From Pocillopora verrucosa (taxonomy: Eukaryota > Cnidaria > Anthozoa > Scleractinia > Pocilloporidae), in contig NC_089325.1 in assembly GCF_036669915.1 (NCBI RefSeq), positions 4,495,683-4,559,682 of the forward strand: DNA of 64,000 nucleotides. The letters run 5' to 3'. Position numbers and translations under genes: made by a program. The notes under the pieces were generated by a model, which saw nothing but the letters and a program-made list of their open reading frames with translations, searched no databases and was not told the DNA's origin. Positions 1-14,000 of this stretch are shown here, piece by piece. Position 1 is the stretch's first letter. Each line of letters begins with the position of its first letter.

Positions 1-519
1 TCGCTAATTTTTTCACCGCGAGGTGGACAACGCGAAGAAGGAGGTACTGCTCGTTGCTTAACGGTTGACTTTAGGTGCTACTCGCTAAAGTCTTTTCTTG
101 ATCCTTTTTAATTGCGAAAATTTGAGGGATATTCACTATCTGCGAAGATTGCTGGAAAAATACTCCCATATTGCTATTTTAAATGGATCTGAGGCAGAGA
201 GTCCTCCCAAGAAACCCCGTTGACACCTCGATAGTGTCTAAGTTTCGAGCAGTTTGCAAATTAACAATTTAACAAAAGTTGACCAGTGTTCTTACTAAAA
301 AACCATGTGATCTGTGATCATCCCCAAGAGTCCTTCGAACCTCGTTCCCCTCCCCCCTCCCCTGGTAGATGAATGATCCCTAAATCCCGGGATAAATGGC
401 CTCCAATTACTCAAGAATTGTTCTTTTGCTGAACAGGAACAGCCGAGCTGGATTGTTCTGGTAGCACCATGATGTTATCAAAGAACTTCTCGTACTCAAA
501 AACGTATTAGTTTACTTAC

Positions 520-3500
520 TGCACTTCGTGACATCTCCCGTGTCTTCGGCACATTTACAAGGTGGAGCAAAACAGCTGGCTGCGGTACACTTCTTTACCA
601 CAGCACCGTCTTCTGAGCAAAAAGCTTCCGGATGTCCGAGATTAAAGTTATCGACGTTGTAGTCGATCAACTCTAAACCAGAGTTTGCCTTGTATTCCAC
701 CCAGTTGACTTGCTTGATCCCGTCCAGAACTTGAGTCCTGTCCCCCTCAGTCTTAGTTTTCTGTGCATTGAAATCATCCTGACCTTTTTGGTCATTAGTC
801 CCTGGTGTAAGCCCAGTATTCTTGTCAACGTATATATATTTGATATTTACCTTGAGTAGACAAAAATAATAGAATTACTTTCAAGTGTGAGACTCAGAAT
901 AGCCGCGTGGGGGCGGGAGTTGGATTTAAAAATCTGGAGGACACGGATTCAAATTGACCAGTCTTCCAATTTTTGTATAGCACTAGAGAACCCCTATACA
1001 ATAAAGCATGAATGTGCATACGTGTGTACGTAAGTATTACGAATGTACGTACGTACGTATGTATGTTTAAGAAATGGTTAGCGTGCAGCGCGCAATCATT
1101 GAGTTATGGATGCACTTGGGAGTTTCGATGATTGCAAACTGCACATTTCTTTTTAACATTTAGACTTTCAAACATCTTTCGTTTCGTGATGAAAAATAAA
1201 AACTGGCATCAGCATGCAACCCACGGGCAAATGGATCGAGTGTTTTAGCCAATCAGAAGACGCGCTTTTGTAAAGCTTTGTTATAAATAGCTATGTGCAC
1301 ATGTTTCTTTAACAAGTAGATTCCATGTTGCCCGGCGTCTTTCCAGTAATAGACCAAAGATGACTTCAAAATATCGCACAAAAAACTAAACGTAGCACAC
1401 GAGACGCAGCCGAGTGTGTCACCGATGTTCTAACTACATCTGACTTATTTGGTGATCTTTTACTTTACAAACCAGAGCAACATAGAATCTATTTATTTTA
1501 CATGATAAAAAACAACAACAACAACATTCAGTCAACGTAACGTCATCTTTTCGTCTTTCCTTCAATAGATCACAAGTAAGGGCCAATGATATTGCGTGTA
1601 TAATTCAGATTATTATGCATTAGAGAGCATAATCAATATACAGTAGCGAGTGAAGTTGACTTGTATATATCTGCAGCAGATATTGGTTTATTATGCCGAG
1701 TTCAAAATCTGCCTAATAAACCCCTCGTCCGTGAAGAGTTCTCAAACTCAGGGAGAAGTGTCTTCTTTTGCAGATTGTTTAAGAAATATATGATAAAACA
1801 ATAAATTAATTAATTAGTTATTCGCATGATATCAGGAATTATCAGACCTCTGCTTTAATAATTCAGGATATCGTGCTCAGCTTCACCTAATAATTGCATA
1901 TCACCATATAAATTCATGTTTGTTTGTATTTATCTTGCTCGGAGAAGGACAGTTGAGGCAAAACTCAAAACCACAACTGGAGCAAGCCCTCAGCTTTGAC
2001 CAATTAGATAAGGGAGAAGCTTGTCGATGTCCCATGCACCACTTGGCGTCTGAAAGGCTTAAATATTTTTTTAAAGAAACACGGGGGTAAGTTTTCTTTA
2101 GGGTTTGTCAAATGATAGAGGATGTTGGACAAACTATCACCCCCTTAAACTCTCCTAATCAGGGGCCCGTTTCTCGAACGCCCCGGTAACTTATCGGGGC
2201 TGTAAAGCTGTTCTCTTTTCATTAAATATAAGGGTTGAAAAAGTTTTGAAAATTGTACAATAAAACTTTCAGCTAAAGAAACAAAATTTACTGGTTAGGG
2301 TGTCAGAACCTGCTTTTCTATTCTTTAAAGTTTGATTCCAAAATACAGTTTTGGGCCCGTTAATTCGCCAGGACTTTCGAGAAACAGGCTACAGAACCCC
2401 TCTGATACTTACCACCTTTTCCGAATTTCGTCTTCGCCTTCTCTGCGCAGCTGTTTTTTCGCCACATGAGACTTCAATAGTATTGACATTACACTCGTCA
2501 GGTTTCTCCTCGCAGAAGAATGGTGGAACAAATGGGGAATTAAGAAGTGTAAGGTAGTTTTGTTTTATTTGATCTTGCACATTAGGGTCATTGCAGTCCC
2601 CATCGTAATAGAACCCGGCTATACCAAACATTTTTATAAATGAAGGATTCGCAGTCGCTGCAAATATAAAGAAACCAATTTGTTAAGAGAACAGCTATTG
2701 ATTATTTAATTAGGCTTTTGTTTATATTATCTAACTAGGCTTTTGTTTATATTATCTAACTAGGCTTTTGTTTATATTATCTAACTAGGCTTTTGTTTAT
2801 ATTATCTAACTAGGCTTTTGTTTATATTATCTAACTAGGCTTTTGTTTATATTATCTAACTAGGCTTTTGTTTATATTATCTAACTAGGCTTTTGTTTAT
2901 ATTATCTAACTAGGCTTTTGTTTATATTATCTAACTAGGCTTTTGTTTATATTATCTAACTAGGCTTTTGTTAATCTAAACGATAAAAAGGAAATTTATA
3001 TCTAGACAGTGGTTGATCATGAAAAAATTCAAAACTCGGTTCCACCAAGGAGAAATGTTACTGGGATACAACATTGGAAGAAGTTAACTTCTCTAACACT
3101 ATTTTTTACCACTCACAGGCACCTAGTTTGCAGTGAAACCGAAATTCCCTAAGTATTTAGGGCGAAAAAATCAGCTTCCAGGCTAGCCTTATACCGTAGC
3201 CTAAGGCGTGCTTGAGAAGTTTTACAGTTTGGTGAAACACTTTCCAAAGGTATCCATTGATTAATCTTCTCCATCAAAACCGAAATCAATTATCCCCAAG
3301 CATATTGTTTTGGTTTATGTCTTTTATTAGCGATTCGCACTCTTTGCTATTTCGAAATTTCTATAGTTTCCCCTAAAAGCTGGAATTTGCCGGGTTCCAC
3401 GGAAAATTAAATTAAATTTACCATTCATATAGCGCTGATCTAAGCGCTTTAAAATATAAAAGAGAGAGGGGGAGAGAGGAACAAATATTTCAAACAGACA

Positions 3501-6500
3501 TAAAGGGTTTGAAAATCCCAACTGGCAGGAAGCAGACCAGTTGGCTATTTACACAGCGCAGCCAAGAAGTTGAACTCGGGGCGATCGAGAACAAATCCAG
3601 AGAATGGCAGGGTGGAGGACTTGAACCCGGAACCACAAGATTACAAGTCCAGCGTCCTAATCACTCGACCACGCGGCTTCCTAACTGTAATTGTAATTGT
3701 ATCAACAATTTAACCGATGATCACAGTTATGTCAACCTAAATACCTGAACAATCGGGCCAGGGCAATTCTGTTGAATATGGAATATTTGGCAAACCATAA
3801 AACTTCCACTCTCCAGATGAACAGTAATAAAGGAAAGGAGGATTGAAAACAAAATCGAAGCCTGATTGACACTGCACGCTGCACGTGGGATCTTGTCCAA
3901 TGGTGTGACAGCTCAAAGCACCATTCTTCGGAGGCGCATACAAAGGGCAGGTCTTTTCTTAAAGATGAAATATACCATGGAAATGAGTCTAGTTTAACAA
4001 CAGAACCGTATAACATATGCAGTCAGCACTCGAGCTAACTGGCCCTCACCGGCGAAGCTTCTCCCCATTTTCCACTACCCCTGAATGAGATGCTCATCCG
4101 TGGCAGGTTACCCTTCTCCCCTCTCTCAGCCTTACCTCATGATTTCCCAACTGTTCACCGTTGCTCATTTGCATCTCTAGCTCTGGGTGGAGAGAGGTAG
4201 CGTAAAAAATGTCCTGTCGAAGAACACAGCACAATGACCTGGCCAGGTCTTCAGTGCAGCTCAACTATTGTTTCCCACTGAACAAGTTTATAATTCAAAG
4301 TAATGATTTTCTCGGATGAAACACTACGAGGCCAAATTAAGACACCAAATAAAGGGTATTCCTTGGAGTGCTGGTGTAAAATTTGACTTTCCTAGGAACT
4401 TTTATCATAATGATATGAGTTTGGTAAACTGGGATCGACAAGTAAGGTGAATCGTGTACAATTTGCTCCTATGCATACAGTCTGGATTTTTTATAGAAAG
4501 AGAGAACGTTGGAACCAAAAAAAGATGCCCTTGAAAGAAATCACAATGATCTTTTTAGTTGCCCTCAGAGAACATTTGTTCGATAAAACAAAAAAGGGTA
4601 TGGAGGTAAGGGTGATATGGAGCCGTGCAATATGCAGGCTGCACCGTGAATATCGGTGCAGCCTGCATAGGTAAATGTCTAGGATTTAGACCTTAATTGG
4701 AATTAATCTACTCAGGCTGGCATAGGACTCCCAGAAATGAAAAAAACCCTTTGTGCCAGAAAGATTTTATGATGGAGGCACTGTTACCCCGTAAGGAGGT
4801 ATTCATTCAAACATTCGTTTAACTTTTAAGCAAGATACTCACTCTTGAGGGTTATTCTGAATGAGCAGTTTTTGTTCACGTTTTTGCCATCGTCTACAGT
4901 ATAGACAACTTCGCTAGAACTTGGCACACTGAACAGGTCACCAGATTGTCTGTTAGAATTGATGTTTGGTGGATTGCCAGAGTTATCCGTACAATTAGGC
5001 CTGTCCCAATTGACTCTGATTTCAATTTCGGTAGCGTTGTCTATGGTGATGTCGGTCGGACAGTAGCCGCAAGTTGGTGGCTCGGTATCTACAAAAACGA
5101 GAGCAGTGCAATGATATTGGATAGACTCGATTTTAGTGCGGGATCTTGACATGCAAATTAAGATTAAAGGGGAAGTAAGCTCCGCTCCAAAGAAACGGTG
5201 GAATATCTTTTTTCGCCATTCAAAAGTATGAATGGCAATTAACTACTCACACTGTTTTAAATTGGCGTAAGTTGTGCTTAAAATCCGACAATGGAAGCCT
5301 GCATTATGAAAACTGAGGAACCTAGACCCATAACGTCCCAGAAATGAACTGAAATGGCAGGGACCACCACGTGTGTCTCGCAAACTGCTGCTTTTCTGGT
5401 AAATTTTTTCACCTGTTCGTCCATGCAGTGATATTCTGTAAGGTTACTCCACACTTATAACAATAAATTTAAGGTCTCTTCTTTCCGTGCAAGCAACATC
5501 TTTATCTGTCCCGTCTGACTTGTATATGGAAAAATCGTGGTCACATCAATACCTGCTGGTTGTTGAACACAGCCCTGGGCGGCAGGTACAACTTATAGCG
5601 AATCTTTAATTCTATATGCAAATTTATTGCGCCACGTACACAACTCTTTTTATTCTCTTGTGCATACTCTTACCAGTCATGAAAAAGCTAGCACTCACCT
5701 GCAACAGCAACGGTAAAGGAGCACGAACCAGAATTCCCTGCGGCATCTGTGACGACATACTTCACACTGTTTGTACCAATACCAATCAGCTTAGGAAGAC
5801 TTGTGTCTACGTTCTTGTCATTTATTGTCAAGACGACCGAGAACGAGTCAACGGTTATTCCTGGCTCGTCCGCTATTAAAGAATTGTCGGTCCAACTTAC
5901 ACTCCAGCTTACTGTCGCTACGCTTTTTCCTGGGTCGTTGTTTACCTCCAAAAGTGTCGGGCAGCTGTTGCCAAATGAAGGTGGTTGAAAATCTGAGAAA
6001 GAAGGGGGAATGTTGATTTTACAATGTAACTTCAATGGCGTAACCAGGATTTTTCAAAGAGAGGGTGGGGGGAGCGGGTCGCACAAAGTCAACCATAGGG
6101 TACTCACCAAATTGTTAAGTCAACCTCCACGCTATGTTCTATTAAATGTGAAAAAAAAAGCTAACTAAAAGGGGAGGGGAGTCACGGGCACTCCTGAACC
6201 CCCTCCCCCAGCTACACCCTTGAACTTAGAGGAAACACTACACGATGTTTTGCACCAATTTGAGCGCCGTAGGTAATCACTTCACAACAGGCAGATTGAA
6301 GATTGAAGAGGAAAAAAAATCATCGAGGAAAGAAGATGGACATGGATAATAAAGATTGCTCCTTCAATCGCCTAAAGGGAATGATCATTAATTTAAAGAA
6401 CTCCTGATTTTCAGACAAATTCTCCCTTTAAACGCCATTAGCAACTTAAAAGAACCGTTGTGGAGAATATGGATACTATTGCTATGTGTGAAGAGGGCTA

Positions 6501-8507
6501 ACACGGATTCTAAATAAAGAACTTGGAAGATTACGTTACATGCATGATAATTCAAAAATAGGTAGCATATTTACTTTGTAGAGTACAAAAAAATATACCT
6601 AAGCATGCCGGGCTAGTTTCCCTGTACGTCCAAGTCCCATTTACCAAGCAGGATCTTGAGTCAGACCCAACTGCTGTTGGTAGATAATTTATGTGGTAAC
6701 CAGATGGACATATCAGCTCACAGCTCGATGGGTAAGTCATGGTACCATTGTCACAGCTTGATGGGTTGTACGTACCAACTGGCACTTTGGGTAACGCAGG
6801 ACATGTAATCGCTTAAAAAAGTAAACTTACAGTCATACGCCTGGTTACATAAATAATAAAGGTTTATAACAATGATAATAAAAATAACAACTGTTACGAT
6901 GACATTTCGCAGGATGCATTTCACTATTCTCTATGCGTTGACAAATTTAGAAATAATTCATTCAAACAAATAAACATAGGGAATGAACATAGTGTCTTAG
7001 AACCCCAATTGGCAGGAGGCAGACTGGTTAGCTGTACATCCATACAAAGAGCAGCCAAGGAGTTAAACTCAGGGCAACTGAAAACAAATCTGGCGAGTAG
7101 CGGGGCGGAGGGCGAGAACCTGAGACTACCAAACAAGACCAGCGCCCCAACAAGTCGGCCACTCCGGCCGTCTCCACAGAGGCAGAGTGGCCGATAATGT
7201 ACTAAGCTGAAAATCTATGTACTTGATAATCTCTCATTGGGTTAAGATTGTTTCTACAGCGTCTCAATCAAGTAACTGTTTGAATCTCTTACGTTCGCAA
7301 CTGGGAGCTGTTGGTGACCATGTCTTGTCCAGCTGACATGTGTTGAATTCATTTCCTACGCGGTAGCGGTCACTTCTGCATGTGAAACTGCATTTTGTTC
7401 CATATACTAAGTCTGCCACTTCGTTTCCGTGTTCATCGGTGCATGTACCCGATGGAGGCTCTCCATAGTCCACTTTTTGCGCTGGGCACCTAATAACTAT
7501 TGACGAATCAGCGACAACAACGGTCTAGGTTAGACATGTTTTCACTGTTTTAGAAGTCTTATTTGTACAAAACTTAGCGTCGTTGGCTTGTCTTCTACGT
7601 TGTTTATGTTTCCGCTACATCATAATCATAGGCGGAATGGCCGTCATACACGAGCATGCTGTCTTTGATTAGCTCTCTTTTTGATAGTTATCTTTGGAGA
7701 GAATGATAGAAATATCTTGTTGTTTCCTTAGGATACGTCCTATTCCAAAACATGCCAATTTTGAAGAAAAAAAAAGGAAATGCCCGCTAAGGACGAAATT
7801 TCATATTTTAGGCTGTTAATAGTCCACCCTCCCTTCCTTAAGGAACACGCCCTTGAGACCAAAGGGAAAAAATGCTACTGTATAGCGAAAATCCGAGTTT
7901 AAAAAAAAATTATCTGCGTTCTATTACCTATGCTGCAAACTGACTGGCTTCGCTACCCGCCATCCAATCCGTGCGGTGATAAGGAATGAATAAAGAGTGC
8001 AGTTTTTCATTGCGTGCGGTTACAAAAGAAGGAAGAAAAAAAACGTGGGCCCATCTTTTCGTTAAGTTCTGGATGACTATTAGATTATTCGCTCTCAATT
8101 TTACTTGTGTGATGGTGCACTCGAACTTCTTCCTCATCGACGACAACATGGTTGAAATCTGGAGCTCTTAGCGTAATTGTGATTAACCTTTTGATATATG
8201 TGATATTTCATTTTACCTGTGCATGTCCAAGGAGTCCCACTATAGAAAATTTTATTTTCAGCGTCGACAGTGCATTTTCTTGTGGGTGTTCCTCCTAGTT
8301 CAAATCCCTCATTGCACGCAAACGTGCAGCTTGATCCGTACATGCGATAGCAGTTTCCTTGTAGGGCGCCGTTTGCGGGAATTGTCAGTGCATCACAACT
8401 GCGGACTGTCAAAAGAAAATAACTTTATTGGACAGGAGCCGAAAGATCGGAACGCCTTACTTCCATATCGCACTAATATGTAGTTTTTCTTTTTGTTATT
8501 AACTGAC

Positions 8508-8539
<32 letters not shown>

Positions 8540-11066
8540 TTTTTTTTTTTTTACTTCTGCGAAGAGCAAGGACTGCTCGTAGTCTATCACGATAGCATGG
8601 ATCACACATGACTTACGTGTACAATCGTTTCCGTTTTCAGGTGTTCCTTCATATCCATCAAAGCACTTGCAATCACCCCTTGTAATGCTGCCGTTTTTCG
8701 AATGACCTGAGTTGACAGGGCAGGCTGTACAAGAGAGTGCGTAGCCAAGGAATGTCTTGTAGGTGGAGGCTGGACATTCTAGTTTACAATGAAAAATGGA
8801 AAGAATTCACGGTCAGACTTATCGTTTGAAGAATTCTGGGATTAAGCCTTTTAAAGGCTTTTAACCTGGCTCAAGGCTAGAGGAAATATTTACGCTTCCA
8901 TCTAAGAATATAAAGCATCGCTTCTACATTATGAGGGCAGTCACAGTCATTGCAAAAGTAAGGTTTGATTTGATCAATTGTGCGTCCTGCGGGATATCAT
9001 TGTATTTCAGCTTCGTGGTAAACGTAGAGTTTGAGGGGTTTTTTTAGCATAGCCAGGTGTATCTAGAGAAGTATGAGGAAAATTCTCATTAACGGACATT
9101 TATTATTCTGGCTGATGACATTTCTTTTTCTCAGCTAATAATTCGACGACCAGGCTAAAACTTTTACCATCTTTCATAAGTGTGTTCATCTATCGAAACT
9201 TCCTCCAATTTGGCCACCCGTTCCATTTTTAAAGCTAATTTTGTTTTCTTTGCTTTCAAAATGACCCAATTAGTCCAAAATAGCTGCACATTACTTGAGA
9301 CTTATCACACAGAAAGGGGGGCGCAGTATCTTTTTAAACTACTCAGTAAGTACCTTTACACTGGCCCACGTATCCAGATCCCGCGAATCCCGCGGGACAT
9401 GAGCACTTGTAGTCGCCATACACCAACCCGCAGGAGCAATAAGCGAGGGGATCACAATTGCCGTTGCATTTTGACGTGTCCACATTTTCAGTTTGCCATA
9501 AGTATTCATAAGGGTCTAAAAGACAAGGGAAACGTTTTAGTTCATATCTGATGTCTGATTAACAAACAAATAAAATAACGTAACATTATATATTGCGTAT
9601 TTATTCATCTTTATGTAAAATGTTTTTCATATCATGATCGCTGTAAATCCATCATGACATGGATTCAAAACTTTTGTACATATGATGAAGTGCTATGACT
9701 TTAATCTTTAAAGCGTATGAAGAGATTTGCTCTTTGACTGTAAATCATGGTAATATAGGATTGGAGTCCAATACTCGTGATTAACAAATCAGACTCCCAA
9801 TTCGCGTTCGTCTGATTTTGTTTATTACTCGTATGATTACTGACAGAATTAAATGACAAGATGTCCTGTTACAAGTTAATCATAACTGTTAAAATTTCCG
9901 AAAAAAAAAGTCAAATACATTTAGGACAAACATCTCCGGTAGAGAAATGTCTAACGTAAAAATGTCTTCAATTTGGAAATTCCCTAATGCTTTTTTTTTT
10001 TTCTTTTTTTTTTTCTTTTTTTAATAGGTGGTTGTTGCTATGGTTATTGTGATCAATTCTATTATTGGTGGCCATGGATTTAGCTGAGTGAACCTAGTAT
10101 GATTGGCTGCTTTAACTGTCCGATTACAGCCAACTGTCAGATTACAACTGTTCAGAATGATCAATGAAAAAAAGCGGCTAATGTATTAATCACATTTGAG
10201 GAAATTGTAATGGTTACGATAAAGGTTTAAATCGTATGAAATGTTCGGCTCGATCATTTAATTTCGTAAATCCAGGTCACAGATGTGCATCACTAGTTTT
10301 TTTTCCTATGTTTTGGTTAAAATTGCGCAAGACTAAACTTACCTCCTCTAATGTAGGTTGCGAGTTCCGCAAATTCGTTGAAGTCGTGCAAGAAAAAGGC
10401 GTGCTTGTCTATGCTATTCTGATCAACAAGGCTCCTAAGGTTTGCCTGATTAACCCCATTTCCAACTCCTATAGCAAAAATCTCAACAGTGCCTGTCACC
10501 AATTCCCGTGCTCTTTGCAAAGGACTGGGATCATTGTAAGGATAATTCCAGTAACCATCGGTGAGGAGAATAACGACAGTTTTGATCTCAGTCAGGGGCG
10601 TTCTCTTATACGCGTTGTTGAGGCAAACCTGCCATGCTAGCTCAAAAGCATCTCTCATGTTCGTCATATACCCATTAATACTCTGCTGCATTGGGTTGAA
10701 TATTTCGTTAAATGTACACTTGTTCTTCGTTGGCTTAGGGTCTGAAATCTGGGTGATGAACTTGCTAGCTGAGGTTCCAAACGGAATCACCTCCACGCGG
10801 TTGGCTTGCATACCTACGCTCATCTCGTTGAGCAAATTCATGACAAATTTTTTTTCTTCGTCGAACTCGCTTCGGTATAAACTGCCCGAAGTGTCAACCA
10901 AGAACACAATGTCGGATTTCTTACTCTCAAAAGCATTGACTGAATTCCTGAGATTCAAAAGCTCATCCTTAGAGACTTTCAGCCAATCTTGAGCAGTGAT
11001 AAATTGTAGAAACGCCAAAAATAAAAGTACGATGGGGAAGTTCATTTTCCCCATAGCGAAATCCAC
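520..11066 (-). CDS. SVEP1-like secreted VWA/EGF/Sushi/HYR protein, 5' part (partial at left edge)
   Basis: Large modular extracellular protein, probably adhesive or matrix-associated. Exons in coding order: 11066-10343, 9515-9354, 8778-8617, 8405-8217, 7496-7293, 6811-6599, 5992-5699, 5088-4843, 3957-3745, 2657-2413, 820-520. Phases agree throughout; most introns are phase 1, the class used in module shuffling. Residues 1-26 hold a signal peptide (two nearby Met; the hydrophobic stretch follows the third, M8). VWA lies at about 52-230 with the MIDAS motif D58-T-S-G-S and a later LLTDG. Then come an EGF-like exon, an ephrin-receptor-like Cys module, three Sushi/CCP modules (one per exon), two HYR modules, a fourth Sushi, then an exon with RRRRR at 875-879. 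The VWA, ephrin-receptor-like, CCP, HYR order matches SVEP1; orthology is not proven. The last exon could stop at TAA 512-514, but CA|GTAAGT at 515-520 is a good donor, so I read it as continuing left. Confidence 0.85.
2711..2976. repeat. 25-bp minisatellite, about 10.5 copies
   Basis: A 25-bp unit beginning TAGGCTTTTG is repeated head to tail with essentially no differences between copies; only the last partial unit diverges. It lies in the SVEP1-like gene's intron between exons 9 and 10, just upstream (in transcription order) of the exon that starts at 2657. The near identity implies recent expansion. Confidence 0.95.
3512..3682 (-). mobile_element. tRNA-derived SINE (type A)
   Basis: Read on the minus strand the right part looks like a tRNA: an A box (TGGTCGAGTGATTAGG), an anticodon-like stem-loop, and a B box (GGTTCCGGGTTCAAGTCC). 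The body beyond it is shared with the element at 7002-7192, so this is a dispersed SINE and not a single tRNA gene. It lies in an intron of the SVEP1-like gene. Confidence 0.7.
4040..4270 (-). mobile_element. SINE (type C) fragment
   Basis: Shares the block GAACACAGCACAATGACCTG and the flanking CCACTACCC/CTCTCTCAGCC stretches with the elements near 35345-35650 and 58235-58560. It lies in an intron of the SVEP1-like gene. Ends are approximate. Confidence 0.5.
6355..6505. mobile_element. MITE family 1, diverged copy
   Basis: Contains the family blocks AATGATCAT, GACAAATTCTCC and TGGAGAATATGGATACT in the same order as the clearer copies at 41805-42015 and 45037-45247. Diverged and short; ends approximate. 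Confidence 0.45.
7002..7192 (-). mobile_element. tRNA-derived SINE (type A), second copy
   Basis: Matches the element at 3512-3682 from CCAATTGGCAGGAGGCAGAC onward, including AAACAAATCTGG and the reverse-complement B-box region GAACCTGAGA. The tRNA-like part has decayed. It lies in an intron of the SVEP1-like gene. Confidence 0.6.
8516..8553. repeat. ATT microsatellite plus poly-T
   Basis: About eight ATT units run directly into a pure T tract in an intron of the SVEP1-like gene. Confidence 0.9.
9716..10215. repeat. Dispersed repeat, related to 50890-51260
   Basis: The stretch TTAACAAATCAGACTCCC and the later TAATCATAAC recur at 50930-51050. The right end (CACATTTGAGGAAATTGTAATGG) matches the reverse complement of part of that copy, so the family contains inverted parts. 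Probably a non-autonomous DNA element. Confidence 0.45.
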
Positions 11067-14000
11067 GTTTGGTCAAACGGACAGTATGACCTAGAGTAGA
11101 ACTGCGCGCTCCATTAACTCTGAGAGTAGTTCGTTAAAACTCAGCTGGGTACACTAATTACAGAGGAATTCTATCCCAATCAGGTCTTCAGCAGCTATGC
11201 AAACAATGCTCAATCAACCTAAACAACACCAGTTGTGAATTTCTCAGGGATGTTTCTTCGTTCGTGACATTTAGCTTATTTAATGACTAAGGCCGATACT
11301 CAATTTTTGTAATGAATTGCGCGAGATCACGTTTAACAGTTGGAAAACGCGAGTAAATTATGCTCTAGTAAAAATGTAAGTGAAATATTATAGTTCACAT
11401 ATATTATTTTTCATCATCGACGCACTGTCTTCACATTAAAATCTAACTATTTTCCAGTGTTTCTAAATAAAAAAGGAACTCGTTTTAAAGCAAATAGTGC
11501 TATAAATTTTCTGCAACTATCAGAGAAATTAAGCGGAGACGTTTCTGAAAAAAGACGGCAACCTAAAGATGAATAAAATTACTTCTGTTACGCTTTGACG
11601 TCAATGCATCGACTATCATTTTATCTTATTCATCATTTTAGCATTTCAACCAAATTTTGCAGACCAAAAAGTTGTAGGGAACACTAGAAATAAGAACTTT
11701 TATCCTCCGGATGCCGTCCGCGACTCAAAATCGTTTGTCACTAGGCTCCCAATGACGTCAACTTTTTCGTGACAAAATCATTGGATGAAAAATCATTGGA
11801 AAAACTTTGAAAACCGTCTGCTTAATACAGGGTGACTGCTTACTACGGTGCCGCTTAATGCAAGTTCGACTGTATTTTTTTGGATCCATGCAAATAAGAC
11901 TTTGGTTGCATGCGTTCCTGACATGTAAACTGGGATTTATTTCGTTCGTATTCTCTTCGTTATGAAAGGTTAATCCTCTATATTCCAGCCATGAAGCTGG
12001 CAACAACCTTTTCATTTTCTGCTCATAGCAAACTGATGTTAAACGATAGCAGGGCTGTCAGGTAACTTAAAAAAACATTCTTACAAATAAAACTGTTTCA
12101 GAATTCAACACAAACTTAAAACATCTTAGCTCCACTGCGGATGACTTTGATGTCAGAAATACTATTGACTATCCAAAGAAAAACTCTCTTTTCACGTCAG
12201 ATGAGCAGATTTTTTACTACTGCTTGTGTGAAATGCAGCCTTAGATATCTGGCTGACTTTACGATAAGATGAATTCTAAAAAGATTTTAAATAGCTTGAC
12301 TGTATGTAAAAAGCGAATGAAGTGGATTCGTGTTTAAGAAGCCTTCCTTGCGTTACTTAATCAAGATTTTAATTGATTCCTTCCTCTCTTTGTAATTATT
12401 TATTATTTTGATAAACGTCATTTTACCAATTTGAATTTTCAGTTGACACTGATATTAACTGAGGCTTTTTTGTTTCGGTGTTATTTTTTCAGTGTCTAAA
12501 ACTTAGGGGTTAAAACAACGAGTGTTTAGGATCGTTTTCGCCAGGTTTGGCGCACGGTATGATTGCGGACAAAGCATGAAAAGTCTACGTATATTGACGC
12601 AGGAAAATATCATACAAATACCAATTGAAAATTCCGAAGATAATGGCAGTTTGTGTAACGTTCGGCACGTTTGTGAGACTGCGTCCGGGGGACTGCGGCA
12701 TAAAATTTGTTCATTCATAACGAGATAGTTGGTTTGTTTGGCAAACATTTTTCAGGTGCACAAACAGGAAGAAGTGAATAACGTAATTTTATAGTATAGT
12801 TTCATATTTACCTTCCATAAAGCCGTTAATGAAAATACAGCTGAGTGTATGCTTAATCAGCACAATGAATTTGAATAGTCCATTTTTAACGAAAAAAAAT
12901 ACCAGTGATCTGACAATTGTGGAAGTTATGATTATGAAAAAGCAGTGCTTGTAAAAGATGAATAACGCTCAGCCAACAACTTTTGCATATCTCCATATTA
13001 TTAATGAGAAAGAGGAAAAGGAGTTGGTTTTCCATTTGTTGACTTTTATACATCCATAAAGCCATAAATTAGCCTTAACGAGAAGCTGGAAGTCCAGATT
13101 CGTGCGAGAAAAATCTTTTTTCTTTCGTCGGCATTGTGTGAAGAATTCAGCTGAACAAAGCCGGTACTGCTCTTTCGCATTTTCGCTTACCAAGTGAGCG
13201 GTTATGCAAACTGAATTAAGCAAAATCTAGATTCTTCATAGTCTCTGTGGTACATTTATATGGCTGCTATGACGTCAAGCAAAAACGAGAGATCAACTTG
13301 CTAAACGGAAATATTTAATGAGACTTCAGAACTGTTAGAAATTGATACATATCACAACTCTTGGCTACTGTTTCTGACAATCAATCGCCAATATCACGAA
13401 CATATCTTGATCACTGTATGGATATCCAATTTTTGTGAAACATCAACGCTTTTCCTTGACTTAACAAATTTTTACAGTGACTTGCTCTTTTAAACAAAAA
13501 TCAATCTTTGTTTCAATACTGGAGAAATTTCAAAATGGAAGGCGCTTTCCTCTTAAAGTTTTGACCCGTATAATTTTGAAACATGAAAAAACCAAGTTTT
13601 AAAGCGACTGCGCTGGAGTCCTACAAGATGCTCAGCCCTTACTATCTGATATGGCAGTAATCATAGTAACATAGATGTCCTGAATCGTGCAAAGGAAGAA
13701 TTTTCATGAGCGCAAAAAGAAGGAATATGCAGCGTGACGCGACATGATGTGAAATTGACCAATCAAAGCCTTTGTATTATCGACAAGATGAAACAATATC
13801 ATGCAACAGCTGCCTAAATCTCCTCCATCTGAAGTCGAGAAGCAGCTGCTTCTTTCACACATTGAAAATTTTAAATTTTTTTTCAAGATAAATTACTCAA
13901 AATTATATCTCATCCACAGTGTTTTAAATGAAAAATATCCGCAGCTTTTCCACTTTCATCCTTGGTCCTATGACACTTGAAATGTTTTTCGACTTATAAA

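Noticed and set aside
512-514. TAA stop codon ending the SVEP1-like protein
   Set aside because: The preceding bases read CA|GTAAGT, a strong donor, and phase 1 suits this gene. A modular protein ending there would be abrupt. The stop remains possible if that donor is unused.
2711-2976. CRISPR-like array
   Set aside because: Units are contiguous with no variable spacers, in an intron of an animal gene.
3590-3682. Functional tRNA gene on the minus strand
   Set aside because: A and B boxes are present, but the body is shared with another copy at 7002 and the stems pair imperfectly; a SINE fits better.
10236-10992. Plus-strand open frames of 134 and 143 codons
   Set aside because: Antisense shadows of the VWA exon, which has a signal peptide, MIDAS motif and matching downstream exons.
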